This document shows, piece after piece, positions 25,134-33,995 of a DNA stretch of 64,000 nt. The notes under the pieces are model-generated. The model saw nothing but the letters and a program-made list of their open reading frames with translations. It was not told where the DNA came from and made no database searches. The DNA lies in the NCBI GenBank assembly GCA_963719325.1, contig CAVRBW010000016.1, forward strand, positions 1 to 64,000, written 5' to 3'. Both the position numbers and the translations under genes were made by a program. The DNA is from DATBLE01 sp963719325. GTDB lineage: Bacteria; Actinomycetota; Thermoleophilia; Gaiellales; Gaiellaceae. Positions within the stretch are counted from its first letter, which is position 1; every line of letters starts with the position of its first letter.

Positions 25134-26087
25134 GTGGCACCGCTGACGAACTCGCTCGTGGTCGACTTCACCTGGTACCTGCCCGGCCCGTTTGCGAGCC
25201 GGGAGCTCCTGCGCCTCGGCGCGCGCGTGGTCCGCGTCGAGCCGGTGCAGGGTGATCCGCTTCGGGCGACCGAGCCGGCCTGGCACGAAGTCGTCAACGC
25301 CGGCAAGGAGTCCGTCGTCTGCGACCTGAAGACCCCGCAGGGGCTCGCGCTCGCGAACGGACTCTGCTCCCGAGCCGACGCCGTGCTCGATGGGTTCAGG
25401 CCCGGCGTGTTCGAGCGCCTCGGCGTCGAGGTTCCCGGGACGACGGTGCTCTGCGCGATCACCGGCTTCGGCGCCGGTAACCGCCACGAGCGACGAGCCG
25501 GACACGATCTGAACTACCTCGGCTGGGCGGGCGTGCTCGCAGACACGGCACCGGCAATGCCCCCGACCCAGGTCGCCGACCTCGCCGCAGGCGGCCTCGC
25601 CGCCGCACTGGAGGTCGTCGCGGCTCTGCTCGAGCGAACGCGAACCGGCGTCGGTGCCCGCCTGACCGTCTCGATGACGCACGGCTCCCACCGTCTTGTC
25701 GCGCATCGCCTGGGAGGCCTGCCGGAGCGAATGCTGACCGGCGGTCTCGCCTGCTACCGGATCTATGCAACTACGGACGGGCGCTGGTTGACCGTGGCCG
25801 CACTCGAGCCGAAGTTCTGGCAACGCCTCTGCGAGGTCGTCGGCAGACCCGAGCTCGCAGAGCGTCAATTCGACGAGGATCAGGAGGCCGTCGCAGCTGC
25901 GCTCGCCGAGGCGGTGGCGGGTCGCACGCTGAGCGAATGGCTCGAGCTGATGGACGGTGAAGACGTCTCGGCGGGCCCGGTCTGGACGATCCCGGAGGCG
26001 GCAGCCGAGTTCGGCTTCGAACCCGGAGGTCGCGCGCCCGCCCTCGGCGAGCACACCGACGCCTGGCGCACCGAGCTACAGGTCTAG
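25134..26087 (+). CDS. CaiB/BaiF CoA-transferase family, alpha-methylacyl-CoA racemase-like
   Basis: 317 residues. The family-III CoA-transferase pattern is clear: LVVDFTWYLPGPFASRELL, GARVVRVEP, LKTPQGLALANGL, ADAVLDGFRPGVFERLG. The racemase-type catalytic Asp lies in GHDLNYLGWAG, as in AMACR/Mcr. It likely epimerises 2-methylacyl-CoA in branched-chain fatty acid breakdown. It is shorter than the typical ~360 residues. The GTG start at 25134 uses a ribosome site supplied by the adjacent repeat end. Confidence 0.88.
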   Translation: MAPLTNSLVVDFTWYLPGPFASRELLRLGARVVRVEPVQGDPLRATEPAWHEVVNAGKESVVCDLKTPQGLALANGLCSRADAVLDGFRPGVFERLGVEVPGTTVLCAITGFGAGNRHERRAGHDLNYLGWAGVLADTAPAMPPTQVADLAAGGLAAALEVVAALLERTRTGVGARLTVSMTHGSHRLVAHRLGGLPERMLTGGLACYRIYATTDGRWLTVAALEPKFWQRLCEVVGRPELAERQFDEDQEAVAAALAEAVAGRTLSEWLELMDGEDVSAGPVWTIPEAAAEFGFEPGGRAPALGEHTDAWRTELQV

Positions 26088-26750
26088 CGCCCCGGGCAGC
26101 GCCCAGAGATCGGGCAGCGCGTCGAGCCCGTCTGCGCGCAGGCCTTCCCGGTCGATCAGGAAGGCGCGCATGCCGAGGGCCTGGGCTCCTTGGACGTCGT
26201 CCTCGACCGAGTCGCCGACCATCACCGCCTCCGCCGGCTCCACGCCGAGCAACTCGAGAGCGGCGCGGAAGATCGATTCGTGCGGCTTCGTCCATCCGTG
26301 CGCGCGTGAGGTGATCGCGCAGTCGACGTCCAGACGATGATGCGCGACGAAGTCCTCGATCTCGCGGCCGCTGTTCGACACCAGGCCGAGCTTGAGACCT
26401 CGACGGCGCAGCTCGGCAATCACCGGCAGGACGTCGTCGTAGAGGTCGAAGTTCGCCGAGTTCTCCCAGAGCCGCGTCATCTCGACCGCCAGGTCGCGGG
26501 CAGCGTCGGCTTCACCTCCCATCCCGCGGATGATCCGCTCGGTGAACGCGAACCAGAGCTCCTCGTCGTGGCGCAGCTCAGGGTGCCGGCCGAGGCTCTC
26601 GACCGCAGCGGCACGAGCCTCGGGATAGCGGGACGAATCCAGATCGAGGCCGTAGCGCTTCCCGGCCCGGCGATAGCCGTCCGGGCCGAGATCCGGGCCC
26701 GGCTTGGCCAGGGTGAAGTCGACGTCGAAGAGAACCGCGCGAAGCTCCAT
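26076..26750 (-). CDS. HAD-superfamily hydrolase
   Basis: About 224 residues from ATG 26750. The HAD motifs are VLFDVDFTLAKPG (motif I), LGLVSNSG (motif II), KPHESIF (motif III) and VMVGDSVEDDVQGA (motif IV). An alpha-helical cap lies between motifs I and II. It most resembles YjjG/phosphoglycolate-phosphatase-like small-molecule phosphatases. Motif I reads DVDFT, not the usual DxDGT; the two Asp are kept. It overlaps the CoA-transferase gene by 12 bases, convergently. Confidence 0.88.
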   Translation of the reverse strand: MELRAVLFDVDFTLAKPGPDLGPDGYRRAGKRYGLDLDSSRYPEARAAAVESLGRHPELRHDEELWFAFTERIIRGMGGEADAARDLAVEMTRLWENSANFDLYDDVLPVIAELRRRGLKLGLVSNSGREIEDFVAHHRLDVDCAITSRAHGWTKPHESIFRAALELLGVEPAEAVMVGDSVEDDVQGAQALGMRAFLIDREGLRADGLDALPDLWALPGALDL

Positions 26751-26822
26751 ACGACGAAGTTTGCGCCGCGACGACGACGTTCGCGGCACTGCCGCCTCGG
26801 ATTCGGGCCGAGAAGCCGCGCG

Positions 26823-27107
26823 CTACCGCTCGAGGGGCAGGTGCTCGGGGAGGGCCGCGATCGTGTCGCGATCGACGCAGAGGGTGATCAGGCGCCGTGC
26901 CGGATCGACCTCCTCGACCAGCGTTGCAGGCACGGCTCGAAAGGAGCCCGGGATAACGTCGGTGGTTCGGATGATCAGGTAGTCCGGGCTACTCGCCGCG
27001 CCGGTGAAGAGGGGCGTCTCGACCGCGCCGACGGAAGCGTCGCCCGTTGCAACTCTGAAGCCGTGGCAGAACGCGAGACCTCGCACGCTGCTTCGCGGAG
27101 GCGTCAT
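26823..27107 (-). CDS. PRC-barrel-like small protein
   Basis: About 94 residues from ATG 27107. The sequence CHGFRVATGDASVGAVETPLF, then PDYLIIRTTD and RLITLCVDRDTI, has the strand pattern of a PRC-barrel. Function is unknown; such proteins can bind RNA or act in photosynthetic or ribosome assembly contexts, which cannot be judged here. It stands alone, upstream of the HAD gene on the same strand and downstream of the two-component genes. Confidence 0.6.
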   Translation of the reverse strand: MTPPRSSVRGLAFCHGFRVATGDASVGAVETPLFTGAASSPDYLIIRTTDVIPGSFRAVPATLVEEVDPARRLITLCVDRDTIAALPEHLPLER

Positions 27108-27185
27108 GCGCCAAACGGTACGTTCCTTCCGTGAGCAGCGAGCCGTTGCTCTCAAGTACGCAATGAAGGTTGCGCGAGTGTTTCC

Positions 27186-27875
27186 TCACACAGCGCTGAG
27201 CTTGTAGCCGACTTCGCGTACGGTGACGATTCGCGTCGGATTGGCGGGATCGCGTTCCACCTTGCGACGCAGGTGGGAGATGTGCACGTCGCAGGCGCGA
27301 GGATCGCCCACGAAGGGCGTCTGCCAGATGTGCTCCATGATCTGCGAGCGTGTGAAGACTCGCTCGGGTTCGGCCGCGAGCAGGCTGAGGAGCCTGAACT
27401 CGGAGGGCGTCAGTGTGACAACGTGGCCGTCCGCCTCGACGCTGTGCCGCGTGAGGTCGATGTGGAGGCCGCCGACCGTGACGGTCGGGCCCCCCATGTC
27501 GGAGCGGTCGAGCTCGCGACGGCGCAGAAGCGCTCGCACGCGGCTGATCAGCTCCGCGGAGGAGAAAGGCTTCGTCACGTAGTCATCCGCGCCGAGCTCG
27601 AGGCCCAGGACGCGGTCGAGCTCAGCGTCTCTCGCCGTCAGCAGCACGATCGGGAGTGTGCTCTCGCTCCGCAGGATGCGGCAGACGTCGGTGCCTTGCA
27701 CATCGGGGAGCATCACGTCGCAGATCAGCAAGTCGTAGTCGCCGCTGCGTGCACGCTCGAGCGCCGTCGAGCCGTCTTGGGCGCAGTCGACCTCGAAGCC
27801 GTGCTGGCGGAGCGCGTAGCTGAGAGGCTGCAAGATGTCCGGCTCGTCGTCGACGAGGAGGATGCGCTGCGTCAC
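27186..27875 (-). CDS. Response regulator, OmpR/PhoB family
   Basis: 229 residues. Receiver domain: acidic pocket in ILLVDDEPD, phospho-acceptor Asp in DLLICDVMLPD (about residue 53), Thr in IVLLTARD and Lys in DYVTKPF. A winged-helix output domain follows (LTPSEFRLLSLLAAEPERVF; VHISHLRRKVE). It is PhoP/RegX3-like. It overlaps the upstream kinase gene by four bases (ATGA), giving a coupled two-component pair. Confidence 0.95.
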   Translation of the reverse strand: MTQRILLVDDEPDILQPLSYALRQHGFEVDCAQDGSTALERARSGDYDLLICDVMLPDVQGTDVCRILRSESTLPIVLLTARDAELDRVLGLELGADDYVTKPFSSAELISRVRALLRRRELDRSDMGGPTVTVGGLHIDLTRHSVEADGHVVTLTPSEFRLLSLLAAEPERVFTRSQIMEHIWQTPFVGDPRACDVHISHLRRKVERDPANPTRIVTVREVGYKLSAV

Positions 27876-29620
27876 GCTCGAGGCTCCGCCGCCAGGGTCA
27901 CGCGCGCAGTCGTGCCTCGTCCCGGTTCCGAGTCGATCTCGACGCTGCCTCCGAGGGCGCTCACCGTATCGCGCACGATCGCGAGCCCGAGTCCGAAGCC
28001 TTCACGCCGACCCAGCTCGCCGCTGTAGAAGCGATCGAAGATCCGTTGCTGCGTGGCCAGCGGAATACCAGAGCCGCGGTCGGTCACTTCGATCGCGACC
28101 GCGTCCCCGGCGGCGCGAGCGGAGAGGAGCACGCGCCCCGAGTGCGCATGCTTGAGCGCGTTGCCGACGAGGCTGGAGATGATCTGTTCGACCATGTCTC
28201 GCTGGGCGAGTGCGACGAGCGCATCGGGACAGTCAATCGCAATCGTCTCACCGTCGCCCGCGCTCGTCGACGAGGCGATCTCGTCGAACAACGGCCGCAA
28301 CAGCACCGGCTCGAGCCGGAGATCGCCTTCTCGGGTCTGCGCCCGGGCGAGAAGCAGGAGCGATCGGATGAGCCTCTCCAGGCGCATCGCCTGCCGCTCG
28401 ATCAGGCCGACGAACTCGTCGCGGTCCTTCGGGGAGTCTTTCGCGCCCGACTGCAGTGCCTCGACGGCACCGATGATCGCGCTCACCGGCGTCCGGAGCT
28501 CGTGGGAGGCGTTCGCGACGAAGTCGCGTTCCGCGCGTTCTCGTCGCTGCTGAGCGCTGATGTCTGCGAGCACGATCACGGCGAGGTCCGACGAGCCCGC
28601 GGGGACGCCGACGAGCGAGATCGTCCTTTCCTCGTCCACTTCCGTGCGCGACTCGGCGATCGCGGCGTCGGGACGGAAGAGGCCGCTCGCGAGCTCTCGC
28701 AACGGCACGCCCGCCCATCGCTCGGGAAGGGGCTTCTCCGAGGCAAGGGCCGACCCGACGATCTTCTTCGCAGTCCTGTTCGAGAACTGGACGACCAGCG
28801 CCCGGTCGACGGCGATCACGCCCTCGTGCAGCTGGCCGAACAGCCGCTCGAGCCGGTCACGGTCGGCCCGCAACTGCTCGAAGGAGGCTCGGAGGCGTTC
28901 GCGCATCCGATCGACGCTCAGAGCCAGTACGCCGATCTCGTCGTGGAGCTTGGGATTGAGCTCTGCGTCGAAGTCCCCTTGCTCGATCGCCGCGGCGGCT
29001 GCCGCGATTCGCCGCAGGCGACGCGCGATGAGCGCGGCGGCGAGCACGCCGCCGGCAGCAGCGACGAGCAACGTCCAGAGGGCTGCACGCAAGACCTCCC
29101 GCCGGAAGATGTCGAGCGACCTTCCGTAGGCGGCGGGCTGGGGCGCGTACGAGACAACTGCCTGAGCGGCGGGTATGCGCCGCAACGGCAGCGCCACGAT
29201 GGTGGCTCCACTGCGATGGACGGTTTCGACGAACCGGTGGCCGGCGAGTGCGGACGCGAGCGCAGCGTTTCCGCCGGGGACCGAGGGCCAGTGGATGCCT
29301 TTCGAGACGGAGGGGGTGAGCAGGCGGCCACGCCGATCGAAGACGAACACGGCAAGGTCGCGACGATTCGCGATCACCGGCAACGCCTGCGCCAGATTGT
29401 CGGTCTCGAGCGCACGTTGGACGGCAAACGCTGCCGACACCGCCCTACCGACTGCGAGGTCCTCCGAGCTCGAACGAACCGCCTCGTGCGCCTGGCTCGA
29501 CGACACGGTCGCGACCGACGCAGCAGTGAGCGCGGCGATGAGGACGAAGGCCGCCGCAAGCCACCACCGCATGCCGATGCGATACGGCCGCATCGACGTG
29601 AAGTATCGCGAAGCGCTCAA
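27872..29620 (-). CDS. Sensor histidine kinase, PhoR-like
   Basis: 582 residues. A first membrane segment (WWLAAAFVLIAALTAASVATV), an extracellular domain of about 150 residues, and a second segment (LWTLLVAAAGGVLAAALIA) lead to HAMP and PAS-like regions. The HisKA box FVANASHELRTPVSAIIGAV contains the phospho-His. The HATPase N, G1 and G2 boxes are present (VGNALKHA, DRGSGI, GFGLGLAIV). Signal is unknown; the domain order matches PhoR/SenX3. Starts at 29620 or 29593 are both possible. Confidence 0.94.
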   Translation of the reverse strand: MSASRYFTSMRPYRIGMRWWLAAAFVLIAALTAASVATVSSSQAHEAVRSSSEDLAVGRAVSAAFAVQRALETDNLAQALPVIANRRDLAVFVFDRRGRLLTPSVSKGIHWPSVPGGNAALASALAGHRFVETVHRSGATIVALPLRRIPAAQAVVSYAPQPAAYGRSLDIFRREVLRAALWTLLVAAAGGVLAAALIARRLRRIAAAAAAIEQGDFDAELNPKLHDEIGVLALSVDRMRERLRASFEQLRADRDRLERLFGQLHEGVIAVDRALVVQFSNRTAKKIVGSALASEKPLPERWAGVPLRELASGLFRPDAAIAESRTEVDEERTISLVGVPAGSSDLAVIVLADISAQQRRERAERDFVANASHELRTPVSAIIGAVEALQSGAKDSPKDRDEFVGLIERQAMRLERLIRSLLLLARAQTREGDLRLEPVLLRPLFDEIASSTSAGDGETIAIDCPDALVALAQRDMVEQIISSLVGNALKHAHSGRVLLSARAAGDAVAIEVTDRGSGIPLATQQRIFDRFYSGELGRREGFGLGLAIVRDTVSALGGSVEIDSEPGRGTTARVTLAAEPRA

Positions 29621-29726
29621 CCGGCCGCATCCGTGTTAAGACAGCCTCACACGGGCCTGACCCGCTCCTCACATCGCCGACGTACATTCCCGTCGTGCTG
29701 AGGGCCCGAGGGGGAGGAGCGTGCAG

Positions 29727-29951
29727 ATGCCTCTCTTGCGCGTGAACGTGAGCGATGCCCACGCGACCAAGGACCTCCGGCGGCACCTCGCACGACAGGG
29801 CTTCCCTTCGTCAGTACGGTCGGCGGGTGAGCTCACGGTGCTGTTTCCCGGTCAGGTGAGCATCTTCGCACCCGCCGTCGAGCTCGATCTCTGGCACATG
29901 AGCCACCCCGCCGTCACCGTGACGATTGTCGGCGATCACGAGATCCGTTGA
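29727..29951 (+). CDS. Small hypothetical protein
   Basis: 74 residues (MPLLRVNVSD...). A strong GGGGGAGGAG precedes ATG 29727 by about eight bases; GTG 29721 is an alternative. The protein has predicted alternating strands and helices and a hydrophobic C-terminal half (VELDLWHMSHPAVTVTIVGD). It is not a family I recognise. It is divergent from the histidine kinase, about 105 bases away. Confidence 0.55.
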   Translation: MPLLRVNVSDAHATKDLRRHLARQGFPSSVRSAGELTVLFPGQVSIFAPAVELDLWHMSHPAVTVTIVGDHEIR

Positions 29952-30012
29952 GGGATCTGCTCGTCGTATTCGTCCAGGCCCCAACCGGCGACGCCTCCGC
30001 AGGGACGAGATG

Positions 30013-30323
30013 AACAACGATCCGAACGCAAGCCTTACAGACCCCTTCAGTCAGGCCGGCGTCGAACGCGAAGTCGCCGACCGTGTCGGGGACGGAGCGG
30101 GAGGGCAACGAGTTGACCGCCGATCACGGCGACTGGACGGGAAGCCCCACCGACTACGACTACCAGTGGCAGCGGGGCAACGATCACCTACCAGCCGCCA
30201 CGCGGGCTACCGCTCAAGAACGGAGCGCTCCTGACCATCTTCATCCGCGCCCGCAAGCCTCGGGAGAACGTGCTCCGCGGCGTCTCGGCCCGCCGGCTCG
30301 TGTCGATCCGGGTCCGCCGGTAA
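30013..30323 (+). pseudogene. Decayed Ig-like-repeat exported protein
   Basis: Pieces in two frames resemble actinobacterial exported proteins with repeated Ig-like domains. One frame gives SPTVSGTEREGNELTAD, then GDWTGSPTDYDYQWQR; after a shift another gives GATITYQPPRGLPL, KNGALLTIFIRARKPRENVL and GVSARRLVSIRVRR before TAA 30321. The Cys-containing centre between the two parts is missing and there is no start or signal peptide. A deletion with loss of frame explains it. It fills most of the otherwise gene-free stretch 29952-30348. Confidence 0.5.
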
Positions 30324-30348
30324 ACAGTGTCCGTACGATAGGCGACCG

Positions 30349-31752
30349 ATGAGTCCCGCTTCAGCACGGAAAGCGATGATCGTCGGCCTCGACTGCGCCG
30401 AGCCTTCGCTGCTGGAGGCCTGGCAAGCCGACCTGCCGGTTCTCGCGAGCCTGATGGAGCGCGGCGTCCACGGCGTCCTGACGTCGATCGTCCCGCCGAT
30501 CACCGTGCCCGCCTGGTCGTGCATGATGGCCAGTCGCACGCCCGGCGATCTCGGCGTCTACGGGTTCCGCAACCGCAGCGACCACTCGTACGACGGAGGG
30601 TTCATCGCGGACTCGACGGCGATCCACGACCTGCGTCTCTGGGACGTGGTCGGCCGCGCAGGCGGCTCCTCGATCGTGCTCGGCGTGCCGGGCACCTACC
30701 CGCCGAAGCCTCTGCGCGGGGTGATGGTCGGCTGCTTCCTGACGCCCTCCACCGAGAGCCCGTACACCTTCCCTCCCACGCTGCGGGACGAGATCGCGGA
30801 CGTCGTCGGTGAGTACCTGTTCGACTGCGCGAACTTCCGGACCGACGAGAAGGACGATCTGCTCCGGCAGGTCTACGAGATGACCGACCGCCGGTTCCGG
30901 CTTGCCGAGCACCTGCTCGAGACGCGGCCCTGGCAGCTGTTCGCGATGGTCGAGATGGGCCCTGATCGGATGCACCACGGGTTCTGGAAGTACATGGACA
31001 CCCGGCACCGCAAGCACGACGCCGGAAATCCCTACAAGGACGCGATCTTCGACTACTACCGCCACGTGGACGGTCTCATCGGCAGGCTGCTGGCGCACGC
31101 CGACGACGAGACCCTCGTTCTCGTCCTCTCGGATCATGGCGCGAAGCGGCTGGACGGAGGCATCCGGGTCAACGAGTGGCTCCGGCGCGAAGGGCTGCTG
31201 GCGCTGAAGGGTGAACCTCAGACGGTCTGCCTGCCACGGCAGGTGGGCATCGACTGGGCGAGAACGGTCGCGTGGGGCGACGGGGGCTACTACGCGCGCG
31301 TCTTCCTCAATGTCCGCGGGCGAGAGCCCGAGGGTGTCGTCACGCCCGAGGAGTACGAGTCCGTCCGGGACGACCTCGCGCGCAGGCTGGCGGCGATCCC
31401 CGACGACCAGGGCCTACCGCTCGACACCCGCGTCTACAAGCCGGAGGATCTCTATCCGCAGGTGAACGGCGTCGCCCCTGACCTGATCGTGATCTTCGGC
31501 GACCTGCTCTGGCGCTCCGTGGCGACGATCGGCGGCGAAGAAGGCGTGCACACACTCGAGAACGACACGGGGCCGGATGACGCAAACCATGCCCAGGACG
31601 GCCTCCTCGTCGCCGCCGGGGCGGGCGTCGGAGCGCGCGGGCGTCTGGATGCGCATCTGCTCGACGTCGCCCCGACCGTGCTCGAGCTGCTCGGCGTCGA
31701 GGCGCCGGCCGGCATGCGCGGGCGCAGCCTGGCCGCGGAGCTCGCCGGATGA
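30349..31752 (+). CDS. Alkaline-phosphatase-superfamily hydrolase (type I phosphodiesterase-like)
   Basis: 467 residues, COG3379/PF01663 style. The N-terminal metal site is MIVGLDCAEPSLL. The probable Thr nucleophile is in VPPITVPAWSCMMASRTPGD. Later metal ligands are in MGPDRMHHGFW, LVLVLSDHGAKR and EGVHTLEND. It likely hydrolyses a phospho- or sulfo-ester; the substrate is unknown. No signal peptide is seen, so it may be cytoplasmic. It is first in a probable operon and overlaps the next gene by four bases (ATGA). Confidence 0.88.
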   Translation: MSPASARKAMIVGLDCAEPSLLEAWQADLPVLASLMERGVHGVLTSIVPPITVPAWSCMMASRTPGDLGVYGFRNRSDHSYDGGFIADSTAIHDLRLWDVVGRAGGSSIVLGVPGTYPPKPLRGVMVGCFLTPSTESPYTFPPTLRDEIADVVGEYLFDCANFRTDEKDDLLRQVYEMTDRRFRLAEHLLETRPWQLFAMVEMGPDRMHHGFWKYMDTRHRKHDAGNPYKDAIFDYYRHVDGLIGRLLAHADDETLVLVLSDHGAKRLDGGIRVNEWLRREGLLALKGEPQTVCLPRQVGIDWARTVAWGDGGYYARVFLNVRGREPEGVVTPEEYESVRDDLARRLAAIPDDQGLPLDTRVYKPEDLYPQVNGVAPDLIVIFGDLLWRSVATIGGEEGVHTLENDTGPDDANHAQDGLLVAAGAGVGARGRLDAHLLDVAPTVLELLGVEAPAGMRGRSLAAELAG

Positions 31753-32954
31753 GCGTCAGCGAGCCGCCGAATCTGGTCGTCTACGTCGCCGATGCTCTTC
31801 GCACCGATCATGTCGGCTGCTACGGCGCCCGGCGGGTACGCACACCGACCATCGACGAGTTCGCAGCCGGGTCAGTGCGCTTCGACCAGGCCATTTCCGC
31901 AGCGCCGTGGACGTGCCCTTCGACCGCGTCGATGGTCACCGGCCTCTACCCCCACCACCACGGCTACCTGCACTGGGATGCCGAGCTCGATCCGGCGCTA
32001 CCGACACTCTTCACCGTCGCGGCGGCGTACGGATACGACACGGGCAGCTTCGTCTTCGACGAGAACTACCTGTTCAAGGGCTTTCCCGACGCCAACGTCG
32101 CCGGCACGAGCGAACGGGTGGATGGTGCGGTCGAGTGGCTGCGCGCCCACCGCGCCCGGCCGTTCTGCCTCTGGTTCCACAGTTGGACGACGCACATGCC
32201 TTACGACGTCCTGCACGCTCAGCGGCGAGAGTGGCTCGCCGCCAAGAAGGAGATCATCGCCGGGATCCAGTCCGACACCTGGTCGGCGCACGCCGCCCTG
32301 CTCGAGAGCTACCGGCAAGCGGTCGAGCGCGAGTCGGAGACCGTCTTCGCGTCCTTCCTCCAGGCGCTCGACGACCTCGGGCTGCGCGAGCGAACCGCAA
32401 TCGCCTTCCTCAGCGACCACGGCGAGTCGTGGGGCGAGCGATTCGCCGACAAGCGCGACGTCAAGGGCACCTACCACATGCACGGGGCGAACCTGTACGA
32501 CGAGATCGTCGAGGTGCCGCTGATCCTCTCCGTGCCGAGCGGCCTGGAGCCGGCGGTGGTCACGTCGCAGGTGCGTCTGGTCGACGTGATGCCCACATTG
32601 CTCGAGCTTGCCGGGGCTCCGCTCGACGGGCTCGACGGGACGTCACTGATTCCGACCGCGGCCGGGCTGGAACGTCAGGACAGGCCTGCCGTCATCGTCC
32701 GAACGGACAAGGGGATGCTCTCTCAGATCGCCCTCCGTCTGCCGCCGTGGAAGCTGATCCTCGATCTCGAATCCGACGCAGAGGAGGCGTACCGGCTCGA
32801 CCTCGACCCGCGCGAGCGCGAGCGCCGAAACGACGTGCCCTCGGAGCTTCGCCGCCGGCTGCTCGCCGAGCTGGAGGGGATCACGCGGCGGAGCCTGAGC
32901 CACGAGGAGCAGGTGCTGGTCGAGAGGAGGTTGGCCGATCTTGGATACATCTAG
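31749..32954 (+). CDS. Sulfatase-fold hydrolase with Thr at the nucleophile position
   Basis: 401 residues, COG3119/PF00884 style. LVVYVADALRTDHVGCYGA binds metal, SDHGESWGERF supplies Asp-His ligands, and the end has the usual DLDPRERERRNDV tail. The sulfatase signature C-x-P-S-R-x-x-L-x-T-G reads T-C-P-S-T-A-S-M-V-T-G, so the Cys to be converted to formylglycine is Thr and the Arg is Thr. A phosphodiesterase or phosphotransferase role is therefore as likely as sulfatase. Translationally coupled to the preceding gene. Confidence 0.87.
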   Translation: MSVSEPPNLVVYVADALRTDHVGCYGARRVRTPTIDEFAAGSVRFDQAISAAPWTCPSTASMVTGLYPHHHGYLHWDAELDPALPTLFTVAAAYGYDTGSFVFDENYLFKGFPDANVAGTSERVDGAVEWLRAHRARPFCLWFHSWTTHMPYDVLHAQRREWLAAKKEIIAGIQSDTWSAHAALLESYRQAVERESETVFASFLQALDDLGLRERTAIAFLSDHGESWGERFADKRDVKGTYHMHGANLYDEIVEVPLILSVPSGLEPAVVTSQVRLVDVMPTLLELAGAPLDGLDGTSLIPTAAGLERQDRPAVIVRTDKGMLSQIALRLPPWKLILDLESDAEEAYRLDLDPRERERRNDVPSELRRRLLAELEGITRRSLSHEEQVLVERRLADLGYI

Positions 32955-33062
32955 GTGCTTGCTTGGCGAAGCCGGCGTTCTCGGGCAGGTCTCAGCTAGG
33001 TTTGCTCTGCTCCATCGTCCGTGCTCAGACCGGCATGCGGTCGTACCTTGACGAGAAGGCTT

Positions 33063-33995
33063 GTGGCAGGCGAATCGCGAACGCTCACTCGACAGCCGAT
33101 CGAGCCATCGATTGGACGGCTCTATGGGCAGATGTACTTCATCCGCCGCTTCGAGGAGTCGCTGCTCGACCTCTTCTCTGCGGGCAAGATCGACGGCACG
33201 GTGCACACGTATGTCGGCCAGGAAGCGAACGCAGTCGGCGTCGTCGACCACCTGGAACGGGAGCGCGATGTGATCGTCAGCAATCACCGGTGCCACGGGC
33301 ACTACCTTGCGTTCACGGACGATGCAGCGGGACTCATGCTCGAGATCATGGGCAAGAAGGGCGGTACCTGCGGCGGGAAGGGCGGAAGCCAGCATCTCTG
33401 CAACGGCAACTTCTATTCGAACGGCGTCCTCGGCAGCACGCTCCCGGTCGCGGCGGGGATGGCGCTCGCGGAGAAGCAGAGGGGCACCGGCGCCGTCACC
33501 GTCGCGTTTCTCGGAGACGGCACGCTGGGGCAAGGCGTGGTATACGAGACCCTCAACCTCGCGTCGCTCTGGCGGCTCCCGATCCTGTTCGTGGTCGAGA
33601 ACAACTTCTACGCCCAGTCGACGCCAAGCCATCTCAACCTGGCCGGCGCCATCGCGGGCCGCGGGGCGGCATTCGGGATCGAGACGGCCGAGCTGAGTAC
33701 GACCGACGTCGTCGAGATCGCCGCCGCCGCCGGTGAGATCGTCCCGACGGTGCGCACAAGCGGTCGTCCGTTCTTCCTGGTCCTCAACACGTACCGCTTC
33801 AGCCCGCACAGCAAGGGAGACGACTTCCGGGACGAGGCGGAGATCGAGGCGGCGCGCCGGCGTGACCCGCTGCTGGTCGCGGGCGCCCGCCTAGCGGACG
33901 CCGAGCGACGCTCGATCGAGGCAGCATGCGACCAACGGCTCGCCGACGTGATCAGGTCGGCGGACGAAGCCCCGCCCGCGCTGCTCGATGGGTAG
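33063..33995 (+). CDS. 2-oxoacid dehydrogenase E1 component, alpha subunit
   Basis: About 310 residues from GTG 33063, preceded by GAGAAGG. The thiamine-diphosphate motif GDGTLGQGVVYETLNLASLW ends with PILFVVENN. HGHYLAFTDD and GGKGGSQHL correspond to the phosphorylation-loop/TPP region of acetoin/pyruvate dehydrogenase E1 alpha. It is most like the AcoA/PdhA family; the oxoacid is unknown. It overlaps the E1 beta gene by eight bases. A 108-base gap separates it from the sulfatase-like gene. Confidence 0.92.
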   Translation: MAGESRTLTRQPIEPSIGRLYGQMYFIRRFEESLLDLFSAGKIDGTVHTYVGQEANAVGVVDHLERERDVIVSNHRCHGHYLAFTDDAAGLMLEIMGKKGGTCGGKGGSQHLCNGNFYSNGVLGSTLPVAAGMALAEKQRGTGAVTVAFLGDGTLGQGVVYETLNLASLWRLPILFVVENNFYAQSTPSHLNLAGAIAGRGAAFGIETAELSTTDVVEIAAAAGEIVPTVRTSGRPFFLVLNTYRFSPHSKGDDFRDEAEIEAARRRDPLLVAGARLADAERRSIEAACDQRLADVIRSADEAPPALLDG

